From contig LNEV01000018.1 in NCBI GenBank assembly GCA_001464335.1, positions 62,001 through 126,000 of the forward strand: a stretch of DNA of 64,000 nucleotides, in the 5' to 3' direction. Positions 13,049 through 21,563 of the stretch are shown piece by piece (the first letter of the stretch is position 1; every line of letters starts with the position of its first letter). The notes below the pieces were generated by a model. That model made no database searches. It had not been told where the DNA came from and worked only from the letters and a program-made list of their open reading frames with translations. This DNA is from Rhizobiales bacterium Ga0077545. Lineage in GTDB: Bacteria; Pseudomonadota; Alphaproteobacteria; Rhizobiales; Methylopilaceae. The position numbers and the translations under genes were made by a program.

Positions 13049-14269
13049 ATGAGACGCGTCGTCGTCACGGGCATGGGCATCGTATCGTCCATCGGCAATT
13101 CGACCCAGGAAGTCACCGCGAGCCTGCGTGAGGCGAAATCCGGCATTTCGCGCGCCGAGGATTACGTCAATCTCGGCTTCCGCTGCCAGGTCCACGGCGC
13201 GCCCGACATCAATGTCGAGGAACTCGTCGACCGCCGTGCCATGCGCTTCCACGGCGGCGGCACCGCCTGGAACCACATCGCGATGGATCAGGCCATCCGC
13301 GACGCCGGTCTCGAGGCGAACGAAGTCTCCAACGAGCGCACCGGCATCATCATGGGCTCGGGCGGTCCGTCCACCCGCGCCATCGTCGAAGCCGCCGACA
13401 TCACCCGCAAGAATTCGAGCCCGAAGCGCATCGGCCCGTTCGCCGTTCCGAAGGCCATGTCCTCGACGGCTTCGGCCACGCTCGCGACCTGGTTCAAGAT
13501 CAAGGGCGTCAACTATTCCATCTCCTCGGCCTGCGCGACGTCGAGCCATTGCATCGGCAACGCCGCCGAGCAGATCCAGCTCGGCAAACAGGACATCGTC
13601 TTCGCGGGCGGCTGCGAGGATCTCGACTGGTCGCTGTCGAACCTGTTCGACGCGATGGGCGCGATGTCCTCGTTCTACAACGACACGCCCGCCACCGCCT
13701 CGCGCGCCTATGACAAGAACCGCGACGGCTTCGTCATCGCGGGCGGCGCGGGTGTCCTCGTCATCGAGGAGCTGGAGCACGCCAAGGCGCGCGGCGCGCG
13801 CATCTATGCGGAACTTGCCGGCTATGGTGCGACGTCCGACGGCCACGACATGGTGGCCCCGTCCGGCGAAGGCGCTGTCCGCTGCATGCGCCAGGCGCTG
13901 TCGACCGTGAAAACGAAGATCGACTACATCAACCCGCACGCCACCGCGACGCCGGTCGGCGACGCCAAGGAAATCGAGGCGCTGCGCGAGGTCTTCGGCG
14001 CGGATTGCCCGCCGATCTCCGCCACCAAGAGCCTGACGGGCCATTCGCTCGGCGCGGCGGGCGTCCAGGAGGCCATCTATTCCCTGCTGATGCTCAACAA
14101 CGGCTTCATCGCCGAGAGCGCGCACATCGAGGAACTCGATCCGGCATTCGCCGACATGCCGATCCTCCGGGAGCGCCGCGACAATGTCGAACTCGGCACG
14201 GTCCTGTCCAATTCCTTCGGCTTCGGCGGCACCAACGCCACGCTCGTCTTCAAGCGGCTCGACGCGTGA
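13049..14269 (+). CDS. fabB: Beta-ketoacyl-ACP synthase I
   Basis: FabB elongates the cis-3-decenoyl-ACP made by FabA and so commits chains to the unsaturated branch. 406 residues. The thiolase-fold active site is complete: Cys162 in [12 protein letters not shown], His in [11 protein letters not shown] (near 297) and His in [12 protein letters not shown] (near 332). The last bases overlap the fabI start (TGATG, one shared base), so the two are almost certainly translated together. Confidence 0.97.
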   Translation: MRRVVVTGMGIVSSIGNSTQEVTASLREAKSGISRAEDYVNLGFRCQVHGAPDINVEELVDRRAMRFHGGGTAWNHIAMDQAIRDAGLEANEVSNERTGIIMGSGGPSTRAIVEAADITRKNSSPKRIGPFAVPKAMSSTASATLATWFKIKGVNYSISSACATSSHCIGNAAEQIQLGKQDIVFAGGCEDLDWSLSNLFDAMGAMSSFYNDTPATASRAYDKNRDGFVIAGGAGVLVIEELEHAKARGARIYAELAGYGATSDGHDMVAPSGEGAVRCMRQALSTVKTKIDYINPHATATPVGDAKEIEALREVFGADCPPISATKSLTGHSLGAAGVQEAIYSLLMLNNGFIAESAHIEELDPAFADMPILRERRDNVELGTVLSNSFGFGGTNATLVFKRLDA

Positions 14270-15126
14270 TGGGCGTCGCCGGTCTTCTTTCCGGGAAGCG
14301 CGCGCTCGTGATGGGCGTCGCCAACGATCATTCCATCGCCTGGGGCATCGCCAAGAAGCTTGCCGAAGCGGGCGCCGAGATCGCCTTCACCTATCAGGGC
14401 GATGCGCTGAAAAAGCGCGTCGGCCCGCTGGCCGCCAGCGTCGGCTCGGACACGATCCTGCCTTGCGATGTCGAGAACGAAGACTCGGTCAAAGCCGTCT
14501 TTGCGGCCCTGAAAGAAAAATGGGGCACGCTCGACATTCTCGTCCATGCCATCGCCTATTCCGACAAATCGGAACTCAAGGGCCGCTACGCCGAGACGAG
14601 CCGCGCGAATTTTTCGCGCACCATGGTCATCTCCTGCTTCTCCTTCACCGAAATCGCGCGGCAGGCCGCCGCTCTGATGCCGGACGGCGGCTCGATGATC
14701 ACCCTGACCTATGGCGGGTCGATGCGCGTCATGCCGAACTACAATGTGATGGGCGTCGCCAAGGCCGCGCTTGAGGCCTCGGTGCGCTATCTCGCCAATG
14801 ATTTCGGGCCCCAGAACATCCGCGTGAACGCCATTTCGGCCGGCCCGGTGCGCACGCTGGCGGGCGCGGGCATCGCCGATGCGCGGCTGATGTTCAATTT
14901 CCAGACCCGCCACGCCCCGCTGCGCCGCACCGTCACCATCGATGAAGTGGGTGGCGCCGCGCTTTATCTGCTGTCCGAGCTCGGCTCGGGCGTCACCGGC
15001 GAAATCCATTACGTCGATTCCGGCTACAACATCATCTCGATGCCGCAGCCCGACGCGCTGAAGGTCGTGGACGAGGCCGAAACCGCGGCCGAGCAGCAGG
15101 ACACACCGCCCCACGCCGCGGAGTAA
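14269..15126 (+). CDS. fabI: NADH-dependent enoyl-ACP reductase
   Basis: FabI carries out the last reduction of each fatty-acid elongation cycle and is the target of triclosan and isoniazid-like drugs in other bacteria. 285 residues. The dinucleotide motif is GVANDHSIAWGIAKK, and the catalytic pair is Tyr158 and Lys165 (YNVMGVAK), corresponding to E. coli Tyr156/Lys163. Substrate-loop residues RTLAGAGIAD follow. A 20-residue Ala/Glu-rich tail (from about 265) extends past the core and is probably disordered. Start ATG shares a base with the fabB stop. Confidence 0.96.
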   Translation: MGVAGLLSGKRALVMGVANDHSIAWGIAKKLAEAGAEIAFTYQGDALKKRVGPLAASVGSDTILPCDVENEDSVKAVFAALKEKWGTLDILVHAIAYSDKSELKGRYAETSRANFSRTMVISCFSFTEIARQAAALMPDGGSMITLTYGGSMRVMPNYNVMGVAKAALEASVRYLANDFGPQNIRVNAISAGPVRTLAGAGIADARLMFNFQTRHAPLRRTVTIDEVGGAALYLLSELGSGVTGEIHYVDSGYNIISMPQPDALKVVDEAETAAEQQDTPPHAAE

Positions 15127-15137
15127 GCGCGCTTTAA

Positions 15138-15153
15138 GTGGCCTTTGGGCCAC
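15138..15153 (+). terminator. Short hairpin after fabI
   Basis: GTGGCC (15138-15143), loop TTTG, GGCCAC (15148-15153), 12 bases after the fabI stop. The stem is short and no T run follows, so termination is possible but weak. Confidence 0.35.
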
Positions 15154-15246
15154 AAGCTTTCGCCATTGGGCCGAAGAGCGTGGCCCTCATATTCCTCTTT
15201 CGGTGCCGGTCGTTTAGATTTGCGCCCAAATTGGGGAATCGCATTC

Positions 15247-16533
15247 ATGGCCCGCCTGTCGAACCGCCTGTCTCTCGTCAGCTCGCTCGCGCTCATCGCC
15301 TCCGCGGGCCTCGCCCAGGCAGCCGATATGCCCGCCGCCCCCGCGCCGATGTACTCGGCGGTTCCGGCGGCGAACTGGTCTGGGTTCTACGCGGGCACAG
15401 TCGTCGGCTATGGCTGGACGGATGCGGAGGCAGCGCCGACGGGAGTGGCTACGGCTCTGGACGGTTCGTTCGACGGCGCAACAAGCGGCGCGGTCGTCGG
15501 CTTCAACTGGCAATCCAGCAATTGGGTTTTCGGCCTCGAAGGCGACATCACGCTTCATGAAATTCGCGGCGACGTTTCCAATCCCTCCGTCCCGGGCACG
15601 TCCCTCGGCGTCGACACGCTTTATTCGGCGCGCCTGCGCGGGCGCGTCGGTTACGATTTCGGCCGTTTCCTGCCGTATGTCGCAGGCGGGCTCTCCGCCG
15701 GCGAATCCTATGTGCGGTTCAACGGTGGCGGGGTTCCTGACTTCTTTGGCGACAATCAGCGCACTGTCGGCTGGAATGTCGGCGCGGGCGTCGACGTAAA
15801 GCTCGGCGAGACGTTCATCGGCCCGCTGATCCTCCGGGCCGAATACATTTACGAGGACTTCGGCGACGAGACCTTCACGCTCTCGGGATCCTCTTTCGAC
15901 GTCAACTCGTCCACGCATTTCGCGCGTATCGGCATCATCTCCTATCTCGGCGATGACAGCACGCCAGCCTTCACGGGCGAGATGGTTGATTGGTCCGGCG
16001 CATATGGTGGTCTCGTCGCGGGCTACAGCCGCCACAACGTCACCACGAGCGCCGCAGGGCTGAGCGACGAACTGGAGGCCGACGGCGCTCTTGGCGGCAT
16101 CTACACGGGCCGCAACTTCCAGTTCGGCAATTTCGTTGTCGGCTGGGAAGGCTCGATCGCATTGACCGAGATCGAAGGCTCGGCTCCGTTTTTCGTTGGT
16201 GGCAATGAACTCAACTACCGCGCCAACATCCAGGCGGATGCCCGTGGCCGCATAGGTTATGCGTTCAGGCGGGTCCTTCCCTTCGTGTCGGCTGGCGTTC
16301 TGTGGACGCGCAGCGAGCAGGACCTCGATGGCACATTCCCGCAGCGCGGCCGCCTTCCGGCCGTCGCCTGGACGGTCGGCGCCGGTGCCGACTACCGCGT
16401 GAGCGACAACTGGTCGCTGCGTGGCGAGTATACGTACGCGCGCGACGACGACGCCAAGACGATGAACCTCGCCGGCGAAGAACAGGAACTCGAAATCCAT
16501 CAGGTCCGCTTCGGCGCCGCCTATCACTTCTGA
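15247..16533 (+). CDS. Outer-membrane beta-barrel protein, tandem duplicated barrel
   Basis: 428 residues with signal peptide (1-23, SSLALIASAGLAQA). After cleavage there are two similar halves of about 200 residues. Each opens with a W-S-G-x-Y motif (NWSGFYAGTVVGYGW; VDWSGAYGGLVAGYS), has G-x-E segments (FGLEGDITL; VGWEGSIAL) and a R-x-R-x-G-Y pair (RLRGRVGYDF; DARGRIGYAF), and ends in an aromatic strand (HFARIGIISYL; VRFGAAYHF). Each half resembles one eight-stranded Omp25/Omp31-like barrel, so the gene looks like an internal duplication and fusion. The terminal Phe suits BamA recognition. Function unknown. A strong terminator follows. Confidence 0.85.
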   Translation: MARLSNRLSLVSSLALIASAGLAQAADMPAAPAPMYSAVPAANWSGFYAGTVVGYGWTDAEAAPTGVATALDGSFDGATSGAVVGFNWQSSNWVFGLEGDITLHEIRGDVSNPSVPGTSLGVDTLYSARLRGRVGYDFGRFLPYVAGGLSAGESYVRFNGGGVPDFFGDNQRTVGWNVGAGVDVKLGETFIGPLILRAEYIYEDFGDETFTLSGSSFDVNSSTHFARIGIISYLGDDSTPAFTGEMVDWSGAYGGLVAGYSRHNVTTSAAGLSDELEADGALGGIYTGRNFQFGNFVVGWEGSIALTEIEGSAPFFVGGNELNYRANIQADARGRIGYAFRRVLPFVSAGVLWTRSEQDLDGTFPQRGRLPAVAWTVGAGADYRVSDNWSLRGEYTYARDDDAKTMNLAGEEQELEIHQVRFGAAYHF

Positions 16534-16554
16534 GCCGCACCGCTCCGCATTTTC

Positions 16555-16581
16555 AAGGGCGCCCTGCGGGGCGCCCTTTTT
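16555..16581 (+). terminator. Intrinsic terminator of outer-membrane protein gene
   Basis: AAGGGCGCCC (16555-16564), loop TGCG, GGGCGCCCTT (16569-16578), then a T run. Perfect ten-pair stem 21 bases after the stop codon. It lies only 10 bases before the next gene, so that gene's promoter may overlap or read-through may feed it. Confidence 0.85.
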
Positions 16582-16590
16582 GTTTGAAGC

Positions 16591-17220
16591 ATGGACATGA
16601 CGCCACTCACCGCACCCTTCCTCTCCGGCTTTCTCATCGGCGGCTCGCTCATCGTCGCCATCGGCGCGCAGAACGCGTTCCTCCTGCGGCAAGGGCTGAT
16701 TCGCTCCCACGTCTTCGTCCTCAGCCTGATCTGTGCGCTGTCGGACGCGGTGCTCATCGCGGCGGGCGTCGCGGGTCTCGGAACGATCGTCGCGCAATCC
16801 CCGGCGCTCATCACCTTCGTCACGATCGGCGGCGCGCTGTTTCTTTCGGTCTATGCGCTGTTTGCGTTTCGCCGCGCGCTGCATCCGCAGGCATTGACGG
16901 CAGCGCCCTCTCAAGCGCTCGGCCTCAAACGCGCCGTTCTCGCCTGCCTTGCCTTCACCTTCCTCAACCCGCATGTCTATCTCGACACGGTCGTCCTGGT
17001 CGGAAGCCTGTCCGCACAGTTCGAAGGCGCGGGACGTCTGGCCTACGGCCTCGGGGCCGCAACAGCGTCCTTCGTCTGGTTCTTCTCGCTCGGCTACGGC
17101 GCGCGGCTTCTCGCGCCGCTGTTCGCAAAGCCTCTCGCGTGGCGCGTTCTCGACATCGTCATCGGCTGCATCATGGCGCTGCTCGCGCTCGGCCTTGTTC
17201 TGCGCCTCGTCCAGACATGA
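16591..17220 (+). CDS. argO: ArgO/LysE-type amino-acid exporter
   Basis: A 209-residue LysE-superfamily exporter with about six hydrophobic segments. GAQNAFLLRQGLIRSHVF and FTFLNPHVYLDTVVLVGSL are very close to the same regions of E. coli ArgO (arginine exporter) and Corynebacterium LysE. It exports basic amino acids and protects against excess arginine, lysine or canavanine. ATG 16591 and ATG 16597 are both possible starts, differing by two residues. No LysG/ArgP regulator adjoins it. It ends in a terminator shared with pnp. Confidence 0.88.
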   Translation: MDMTPLTAPFLSGFLIGGSLIVAIGAQNAFLLRQGLIRSHVFVLSLICALSDAVLIAAGVAGLGTIVAQSPALITFVTIGGALFLSVYALFAFRRALHPQALTAAPSQALGLKRAVLACLAFTFLNPHVYLDTVVLVGSLSAQFEGAGRLAYGLGAATASFVWFFSLGYGARLLAPLFAKPLAWRVLDIVIGCIMALLALGLVLRLVQT

Positions 17221-17221
17221 A

Positions 17222-17248
17222 AAAAGGGCGCCCGCTGGGCGCCCTTTT
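17222..17248. terminator. Bidirectional terminator between argO and pnp
   Basis: AAAAGGGCGCCC (17222-17233), loop GCT, GGGCGCCCTTTT (17237-17248). The 12-pair stem has an A run on the left and a T run on the right, so it can act for argO (right) and pnp (left). Confidence 0.88.
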
Positions 17249-17269
17249 CAATTCTGGAGCTTTGGCCGA

Positions 17270-19417
17270 TCACTCGGCGGCGGGAGCCGTTTCGTCCGCC
17301 TTTTCCTTCTTCTCAAGATCTTCGCCCGTTTCCTGGTCGACGATCTTCATCGACAGACGCGTCTTGCCGCGATCGTCGAAGCCGAGAAGCTTGACCTTCA
17401 CCTTGTCGCCTTCCTTCAGCACGTCGGAGACTTTCTCGACGCGCTTGGAGGCGATCTGCGACACGTGGACGAGACCGTCGCGCGCGCCGAAGAAGTTCAC
17501 GAACGCGCCGAAGTCCACGACCTTGACGACCGTGCCGTCGTAGATCGTGCCGATTTCCGGCTCCGCGACAATGGAGTGGATCCAGTTGAGCGCGGCCTTG
17601 ATGGCCTTGCCGTCGGCCGACGCCACCTTCACCGTGCCGTCGTCCTCGACATTGATCTTCGCGCCCGTCTTCTCGACGATCTCGCGGATGACCTTGCCGC
17701 CCGAACCGATCACGTCGCGGATCTTGTCGACCGGGATCTTGATCACTTCGATGCGCGGTGCGAACTCGCCGAGCTCCGGACGGGCAGACGTCAGCGCCTT
17801 GCCCATCTCGCCGAGAATGTGCGTACGGCCATCCTTCGCCTGCGCGAGCGCGACCTTCATGATCTCTTCGGTGATGCCGGCGATCTTGATGTCCATCTGC
17901 AGGGCGGTGATGCCCTCGGTGGTGCCCGCAACCTTGAAGTCCATATCGCCGAGGTGATCCTCGTCGCCGAGAATGTCGGAGAGAACCGCAAAGCGCTCAT
18001 CCTCGAGGATGAGGCCCATCGCGATGCCCGCAACCGGACGCTTCAGCGGAACGCCCGCATCCATCGCCGCAAGCGAGGTGCCGCAGACGGTCGCCATGGA
18101 GGACGAGCCGTTCGATTCGGTGATCTCCGAGACGACGCGCAGCGTGTACGGGAATTCGTGGTTCGGCGGCAGCATCGGGTGGATGGCGCGCCATGCCAGC
18201 TTGCCGTGGCCGATTTCGCGGCGGCCGGGCGAACCCATGCGGCCGGTCTCGCCGACGGAGTAGGGGGGGAAGTTGTAATGCAGCATGAAGGATTCCTTGT
18301 AGGTTCCTTCAAGCGCATCGATGAACTGCTCGTCCTCGCCGGTGCCGAGCGTCGCGACGACGAGCGCCTGCGTCTCGCCGCGGGTGAACAGCGCCGAACC
18401 GTGTGTACGCGGCAGAACGCCGACTTCCGACAGGATCGGGCGCACTGTCTTGACGTCGCGGCCGTCGATGCGGATGCCGTCGTCGAGAATGTTCCAGCGC
18501 ACGATCTTGGCTTCGAGATCGTGGAACACCGAACCGACCAGGGTCTTGGCGGGCGCGGTTTCGTCGCCTTCCGGCGACAGCTTGGCGATCACCGCGTCGC
18601 GGATCTTGCCGACCGCGGTGTAGCGGTCCGTCTTCGCCTGGATCTTGTAGGCGGCGCGCAAATCCTTCTCCGCGATTTCGCGGATCTTGGCCTCGAGCTC
18701 CGAATTGTCGATCGCCGCGATGTCGCGCGGCTCCTTGGCGGCCTTTTCAGCGAGGCTGATGATGGCGTCGATGATCGGCTGGAAGCCCCTGTGGCCGAAC
18801 ATCACGGCGCCGAGCATGATGTCCTCGGACAGCTCCTTGGCTTCCGATTCGACCATCAGCACCGCGTCCTGCGTGCCGGCGACGACGAGATCAAGATCCG
18901 ATTCCTTGATCTGGTCGACCGACGGATTGAGGACGTATTCGCCGTTGATGTAGCCGACGCGCGCGCCGCCGATCGGGCCCATGAAGGGAACGCCCGACAG
19001 GGTGAGGGCGGCGGAGGCGGCAACCATGCCGACGATGTCCGGATCGTTCTCAAGATCGTGGCTGAGAACGGTCACGACCACCTGGGTGTCGCAGCGCCAG
19101 CCTTCGGCGAACAGCGGACGGACCGGGCGGTCGATGAGGCGGGAAACCAGGGTTTCCTTCTCGGTCGGGCGGCCTTCGCGCTTGAAGAAGCCGCCGGGAA
19201 TGCGGCCGGCCGCGTAGAAACGCTCCTGGTAGTTGACCGTCAGCGGCAGGAAATCGACGCCGGGCTTCGGCGCCTTGGCGGCGACGACGGTGGCGAGCAC
19301 GGTGGTGTCGCCATAGGTGGCCAGAACCGCGCCGTGCGCCTGACGCGCAATACGGCCGGTTTCGAGGATGAGCTGCTGCCCGCCCCATTCCAGCACTTCA
19401 CGTTGAATGTCGAACAT
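17270..19417 (-). CDS. pnp: Polyribonucleotide nucleotidyltransferase (PNPase)
   Basis: Phosphorolytic 3'-5' exoribonuclease of the RNA degradosome; 715 residues, normal length. Two RNase PH domains ([20 protein letters not shown] at the start), an all-alpha linker, a KH domain ([20 protein letters not shown]) and a C-terminal S1 domain ([20 protein letters not shown]) appear in the right order. The tail is Glu/Lys/Ala-rich. The MFDIQREV start at 19417 is preceded by GAAAGAAG; the longer frame to 19699 runs through a dispersed repeat and is not coding. It lies downstream of rpsO as in most proteobacteria. Confidence 0.97.
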   Translation of the reverse strand: MFDIQREVLEWGGQQLILETGRIARQAHGAVLATYGDTTVLATVVAAKAPKPGVDFLPLTVNYQERFYAAGRIPGGFFKREGRPTEKETLVSRLIDRPVRPLFAEGWRCDTQVVVTVLSHDLENDPDIVGMVAASAALTLSGVPFMGPIGGARVGYINGEYVLNPSVDQIKESDLDLVVAGTQDAVLMVESEAKELSEDIMLGAVMFGHRGFQPIIDAIISLAEKAAKEPRDIAAIDNSELEAKIREIAEKDLRAAYKIQAKTDRYTAVGKIRDAVIAKLSPEGDETAPAKTLVGSVFHDLEAKIVRWNILDDGIRIDGRDVKTVRPILSEVGVLPRTHGSALFTRGETQALVVATLGTGEDEQFIDALEGTYKESFMLHYNFPPYSVGETGRMGSPGRREIGHGKLAWRAIHPMLPPNHEFPYTLRVVSEITESNGSSSMATVCGTSLAAMDAGVPLKRPVAGIAMGLILEDERFAVLSDILGDEDHLGDMDFKVAGTTEGITALQMDIKIAGITEEIMKVALAQAKDGRTHILGEMGKALTSARPELGEFAPRIEVIKIPVDKIRDVIGSGGKVIREIVEKTGAKINVEDDGTVKVASADGKAIKAALNWIHSIVAEPEIGTIYDGTVVKVVDFGAFVNFFGARDGLVHVSQIASKRVEKVSDVLKEGDKVKVKLLGFDDRGKTRLSMKIVDQETGEDLEKKEKADETAPAAE

Positions 19418-19479
19418 TGATTCTTCTTTCGTGTTCTGGCGGGTCGCCTGCCACGAGCAGAATTGCGGGAGGTTCTTGT

Positions 19480-19560
19480 CGTCATCCCGGGCGGCACGAA
19501 GCCGGTCCGGGATCGCTGGGCGGCCCCGGGACGATCGCTTAAGCGATTCCGGGACGGCGG
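19480..19560. repeat. Dispersed palindromic repeat, GTCATCCCGG family (copy 1)
   Basis: Between rpsO and pnp. Begins with GTCATCCCGG (19480-19489), followed by CCGGTCCGGGATCG and a short palindrome CGATCGCTTAAGCGAT. It shares the GTCATCCCGG head and CCGGGAT blocks with the elements at 21.47 and 41.30 kb. Such elements are scattered between genes in many Hyphomicrobiales genomes. Confidence 0.65.
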
Positions 19561-19647
19561 AAAAAACATCCGGCGATCCTGCCCCTGGCGCGTCTGGCTG
19601 AGACCCGCCCTTGGGGGGCGCGGCATCCCCATGACGCCGCACCATGC

Positions 19648-19674
19648 AAAAACGGCGCGCCTTGGGGCGCGCCG
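19648..19674 (-). terminator. Intrinsic terminator after rpsO
   Basis: CGGCGCGCC (19653-19661), loop TTGG, GGCGCGCCG (19666-19674). Read leftward the stem is followed by a T run (AAAAA at 19648-19652 on the plus strand), nine bases after the rpsO stop. It should separate rpsO from pnp, though read-through to pnp is common in other species. Confidence 0.8.
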
Positions 19675-19682
19675 CGCAGTCC

Positions 19683-19952
19683 TTAGCGGCGAATTCCAAG
19701 CCGCTTGATGAGATCCTCGTAGCGCTTCTGGTCCTTGCCCTTGACGTAATCGAGCAGGGAACGGCGCTGGCTCACCATCTTCAGCAGGCCGCGGCGCGAA
19801 TGGTTGTCCTTCGCGTGGCCCTTGAAATGCTCGGTGAGATTGGTGATGCGTTCCGTGAGAATCGCAACCTGAACTTCCGGGGAGCCGGTGTCGCCGTCCT
19901 TGGTCGCATATTCCTTGACGAGCGCTTCCTTGCGCTCTGCTGTAATCGACAT
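19683..19952 (-). CDS. rpsO: 30S ribosomal protein S15
   Basis: 89 residues, full length. [16 protein letters not shown] at the start and [20 protein letters not shown] match S15, which binds the 16S rRNA central domain early in 30S assembly and in E. coli represses its own translation. Starts 45 bases after truB in the rimP-to-pnp gene order. Confidence 0.98.
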   Translation of the reverse strand: MSITAERKEALVKEYATKDGDTGSPEVQVAILTERITNLTEHFKGHAKDNHSRRGLLKMVSQRRSLLDYVKGKDQKRYEDLIKRLGIRR

Positions 19953-19997
19953 CGGTCATCCTTTCTGCCGCGCGAGGGCGGACTTAGATCGTCCGGG

Positions 19998-20972
19998 TTA
20001 CCCCGGAATATGAAACACGCGTTTGGGATGAACCTCTCCGCCCTCGGCCTCCGCCAGAGCGACGAGCGCGCCCTGAGCGGTCACATAACAGGTGCCGATG
20101 AGCGCAGGAGCATCGCGTCCGCGCAGCAATATGGCCTGCCCTCGTCTCAGGCGGGCCGCATCCGCCCCGCTCACGGCCAGCGCCGGGATGTCGTCCAGCG
20201 CGGTCTCAACGGGAAGGAGATGGTCGTCGAGGTTTCCCTCGCCGGGGGCAGATAAACGAAGACGCTCCACTTCGTCCAGCGAAATCACGTCTTCCTCGCC
20301 GAACGGGCCCACCCGGACCCGGCGCAGGGCCGAGATATGGCCAAGGCAGCCGATGGCCCGCCCGATATCGCGCGCCAGCGCCCGCACATAGGCGCCCTTG
20401 CCGGTCTCGGTCTCGAACACGGCCGTGTCAGCCCCGGCCTCGATCAGTTCCAGCCGGTGAATCTCGATCTCGCGCGGCTGCAGATCGACCGTCTCGCCGT
20501 CGCGGGCGAGATCGTAGGCGCGCTCGCCCTGAACCTTGATGGCGGAAAATTGCGGCGGCCGCTGCAGGATCGTGCCGCGGAACCTTGGCAGAACGGCAAG
20601 GATGTCGTCCGCCGAGGGCCGGTCCGGCGACAGGCCGATTTCCTTGCCCTCGCTGTCGTCGGTGTCGGTCTCGACGCCCCAGCTCGCCGTGAAACGGTAG
20701 ATCTTGCGGCCGTCCATGGCGAAGGGAACGGTTTTGGTCGCCTCGCCGAACGCGATCGGCAGAATGCCGGTGGCCAGCGGATCGAGCGTGCCCGCGTGCC
20801 CGGCCTTCCTGGCTCCGAAGGCGCGCTTCACCTTGGCCAGCGCGTGCGTCGAGGTCATGCCCGGCGGCTTGTCGAGAATGAGCCAGCCGTGAATGTCGCG
20901 TTTCTTGGCGCGCGGAGGTTTCGCGTCGGGCGTGGTGGCGGCCGGATTTGTCTCTGTCGGCGCGTCGTTCAT
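19998..20972 (-). CDS. truB: tRNA pseudouridine-55 synthase
   Basis: TruB makes pseudouridine at position 55 in the T loop of tRNAs. 324 residues. [16 protein letters not shown] contains the catalytic Asp, and an N-terminal Ala/Pro/Lys-rich extension of about 25 residues precedes [13 protein letters not shown]. The C-terminal segment ([19 protein letters not shown]) matches the alphaproteobacterial form. The ATG overlaps the rbfA stop by four bases, so expression is coupled. Confidence 0.96.
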   Translation of the reverse strand: MNDAPTETNPAATTPDAKPPRAKKRDIHGWLILDKPPGMTSTHALAKVKRAFGARKAGHAGTLDPLATGILPIAFGEATKTVPFAMDGRKIYRFTASWGVETDTDDSEGKEIGLSPDRPSADDILAVLPRFRGTILQRPPQFSAIKVQGERAYDLARDGETVDLQPREIEIHRLELIEAGADTAVFETETGKGAYVRALARDIGRAIGCLGHISALRRVRVGPFGEEDVISLDEVERLRLSAPGEGNLDDHLLPVETALDDIPALAVSGADAARLRRGQAILLRGRDAPALIGTCYVTAQGALVALAEAEGGEVHPKRVFHIPG

Positions 20973-21412
20973 GTCTCGCCCTCCACGTTCCGCCCGTCAG
21001 CGTTCTCGTCCTCGGCACCCTGTCCCTCGACGTCGCGCCGGACTTCGGGGCTGTTCAGCAGCGCGTCCATGCGCGTGCCCTCGTCGAAACTCGTGTCGAC
21101 GCGGAAACGAAGTTCCGGAATCGAACGCAGGTCGAGCCGGTGCCCGACTTCGCCGCGCAGAAATTTGCGGTTGCGTTCCAGCACCGCGACGATCTTCTCC
21201 GCGTCCTTGCCGCCGAGCGGCATGACATAGGCGGTCGCAAGCTTGAGATCGGGCGACATCCGCACTTCCGGCACCGTAATGACGGCCCGTCCGAGATCGG
21301 GGTCGGGGACATCGCCGCGCTGGAGAATTTCGGCCAGCGCATGGCGCACGAGTTCGCCGACACGAAGCTGGCGCTGCGAGGGGCCGCTCGCGGCGGCCTT
21401 CGGTTTTGGCAT
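20969..21412 (-). CDS. rbfA: Ribosome-binding factor A
   Basis: RbfA is a KH-like factor for late 30S maturation and cold growth. 147 residues. [19 protein letters not shown] at the N-terminus and LNRNRKF-like segment ([19 protein letters not shown]) with [15 protein letters not shown] are typical. The acidic C-terminal tail is longer than in E. coli, as is common in alphaproteobacteria. It follows infB after a 151-base gap that contains a dispersed repeat and overlaps truB. Confidence 0.95.
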   Translation of the reverse strand: MPKPKAAASGPSQRQLRVGELVRHALAEILQRGDVPDPDLGRAVITVPEVRMSPDLKLATAYVMPLGGKDAEKIVAVLERNRKFLRGEVGHRLDLRSIPELRFRVDTSFDEGTRMDALLNSPEVRRDVEGQGAEDENADGRNVEGET

Positions 21413-21469
21413 GGAACAGAACCTTTACGTAACGGACAGCGCAGGATTGGACTGCGCGGCCCCTTGAAC

Positions 21470-21556
21470 GTCATCCCGGACGGCGGCGAAGCACCGAGCC
21501 GGGATTGTAACCCGCCGCACCCGGAGAGCCGCAGCGCGGCGTCCGGGAGGGCGGCT
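21470..21556. repeat. Dispersed palindromic repeat, GTCATCCCGG family (copy 2)
   Basis: Fills the infB-rbfA gap. It starts with CGTCATCCCGGACGGC and contains CGAGCCGGGATTGTAA, then GAGAGCCGCAGCGCGGCGTC with an internal GCCGC-AGC-GCGGC hairpin. It is transcribed within the operon, so it would appear as a structured RNA spacer. Confidence 0.6.
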
Positions 21557-21563
21557 CATGTCG

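Noticed and set aside
16949..19420. 823-codon open frame antisense to pnp
   Set aside because: It runs from within argO through pnp; all pnp domains are clear on the minus strand.
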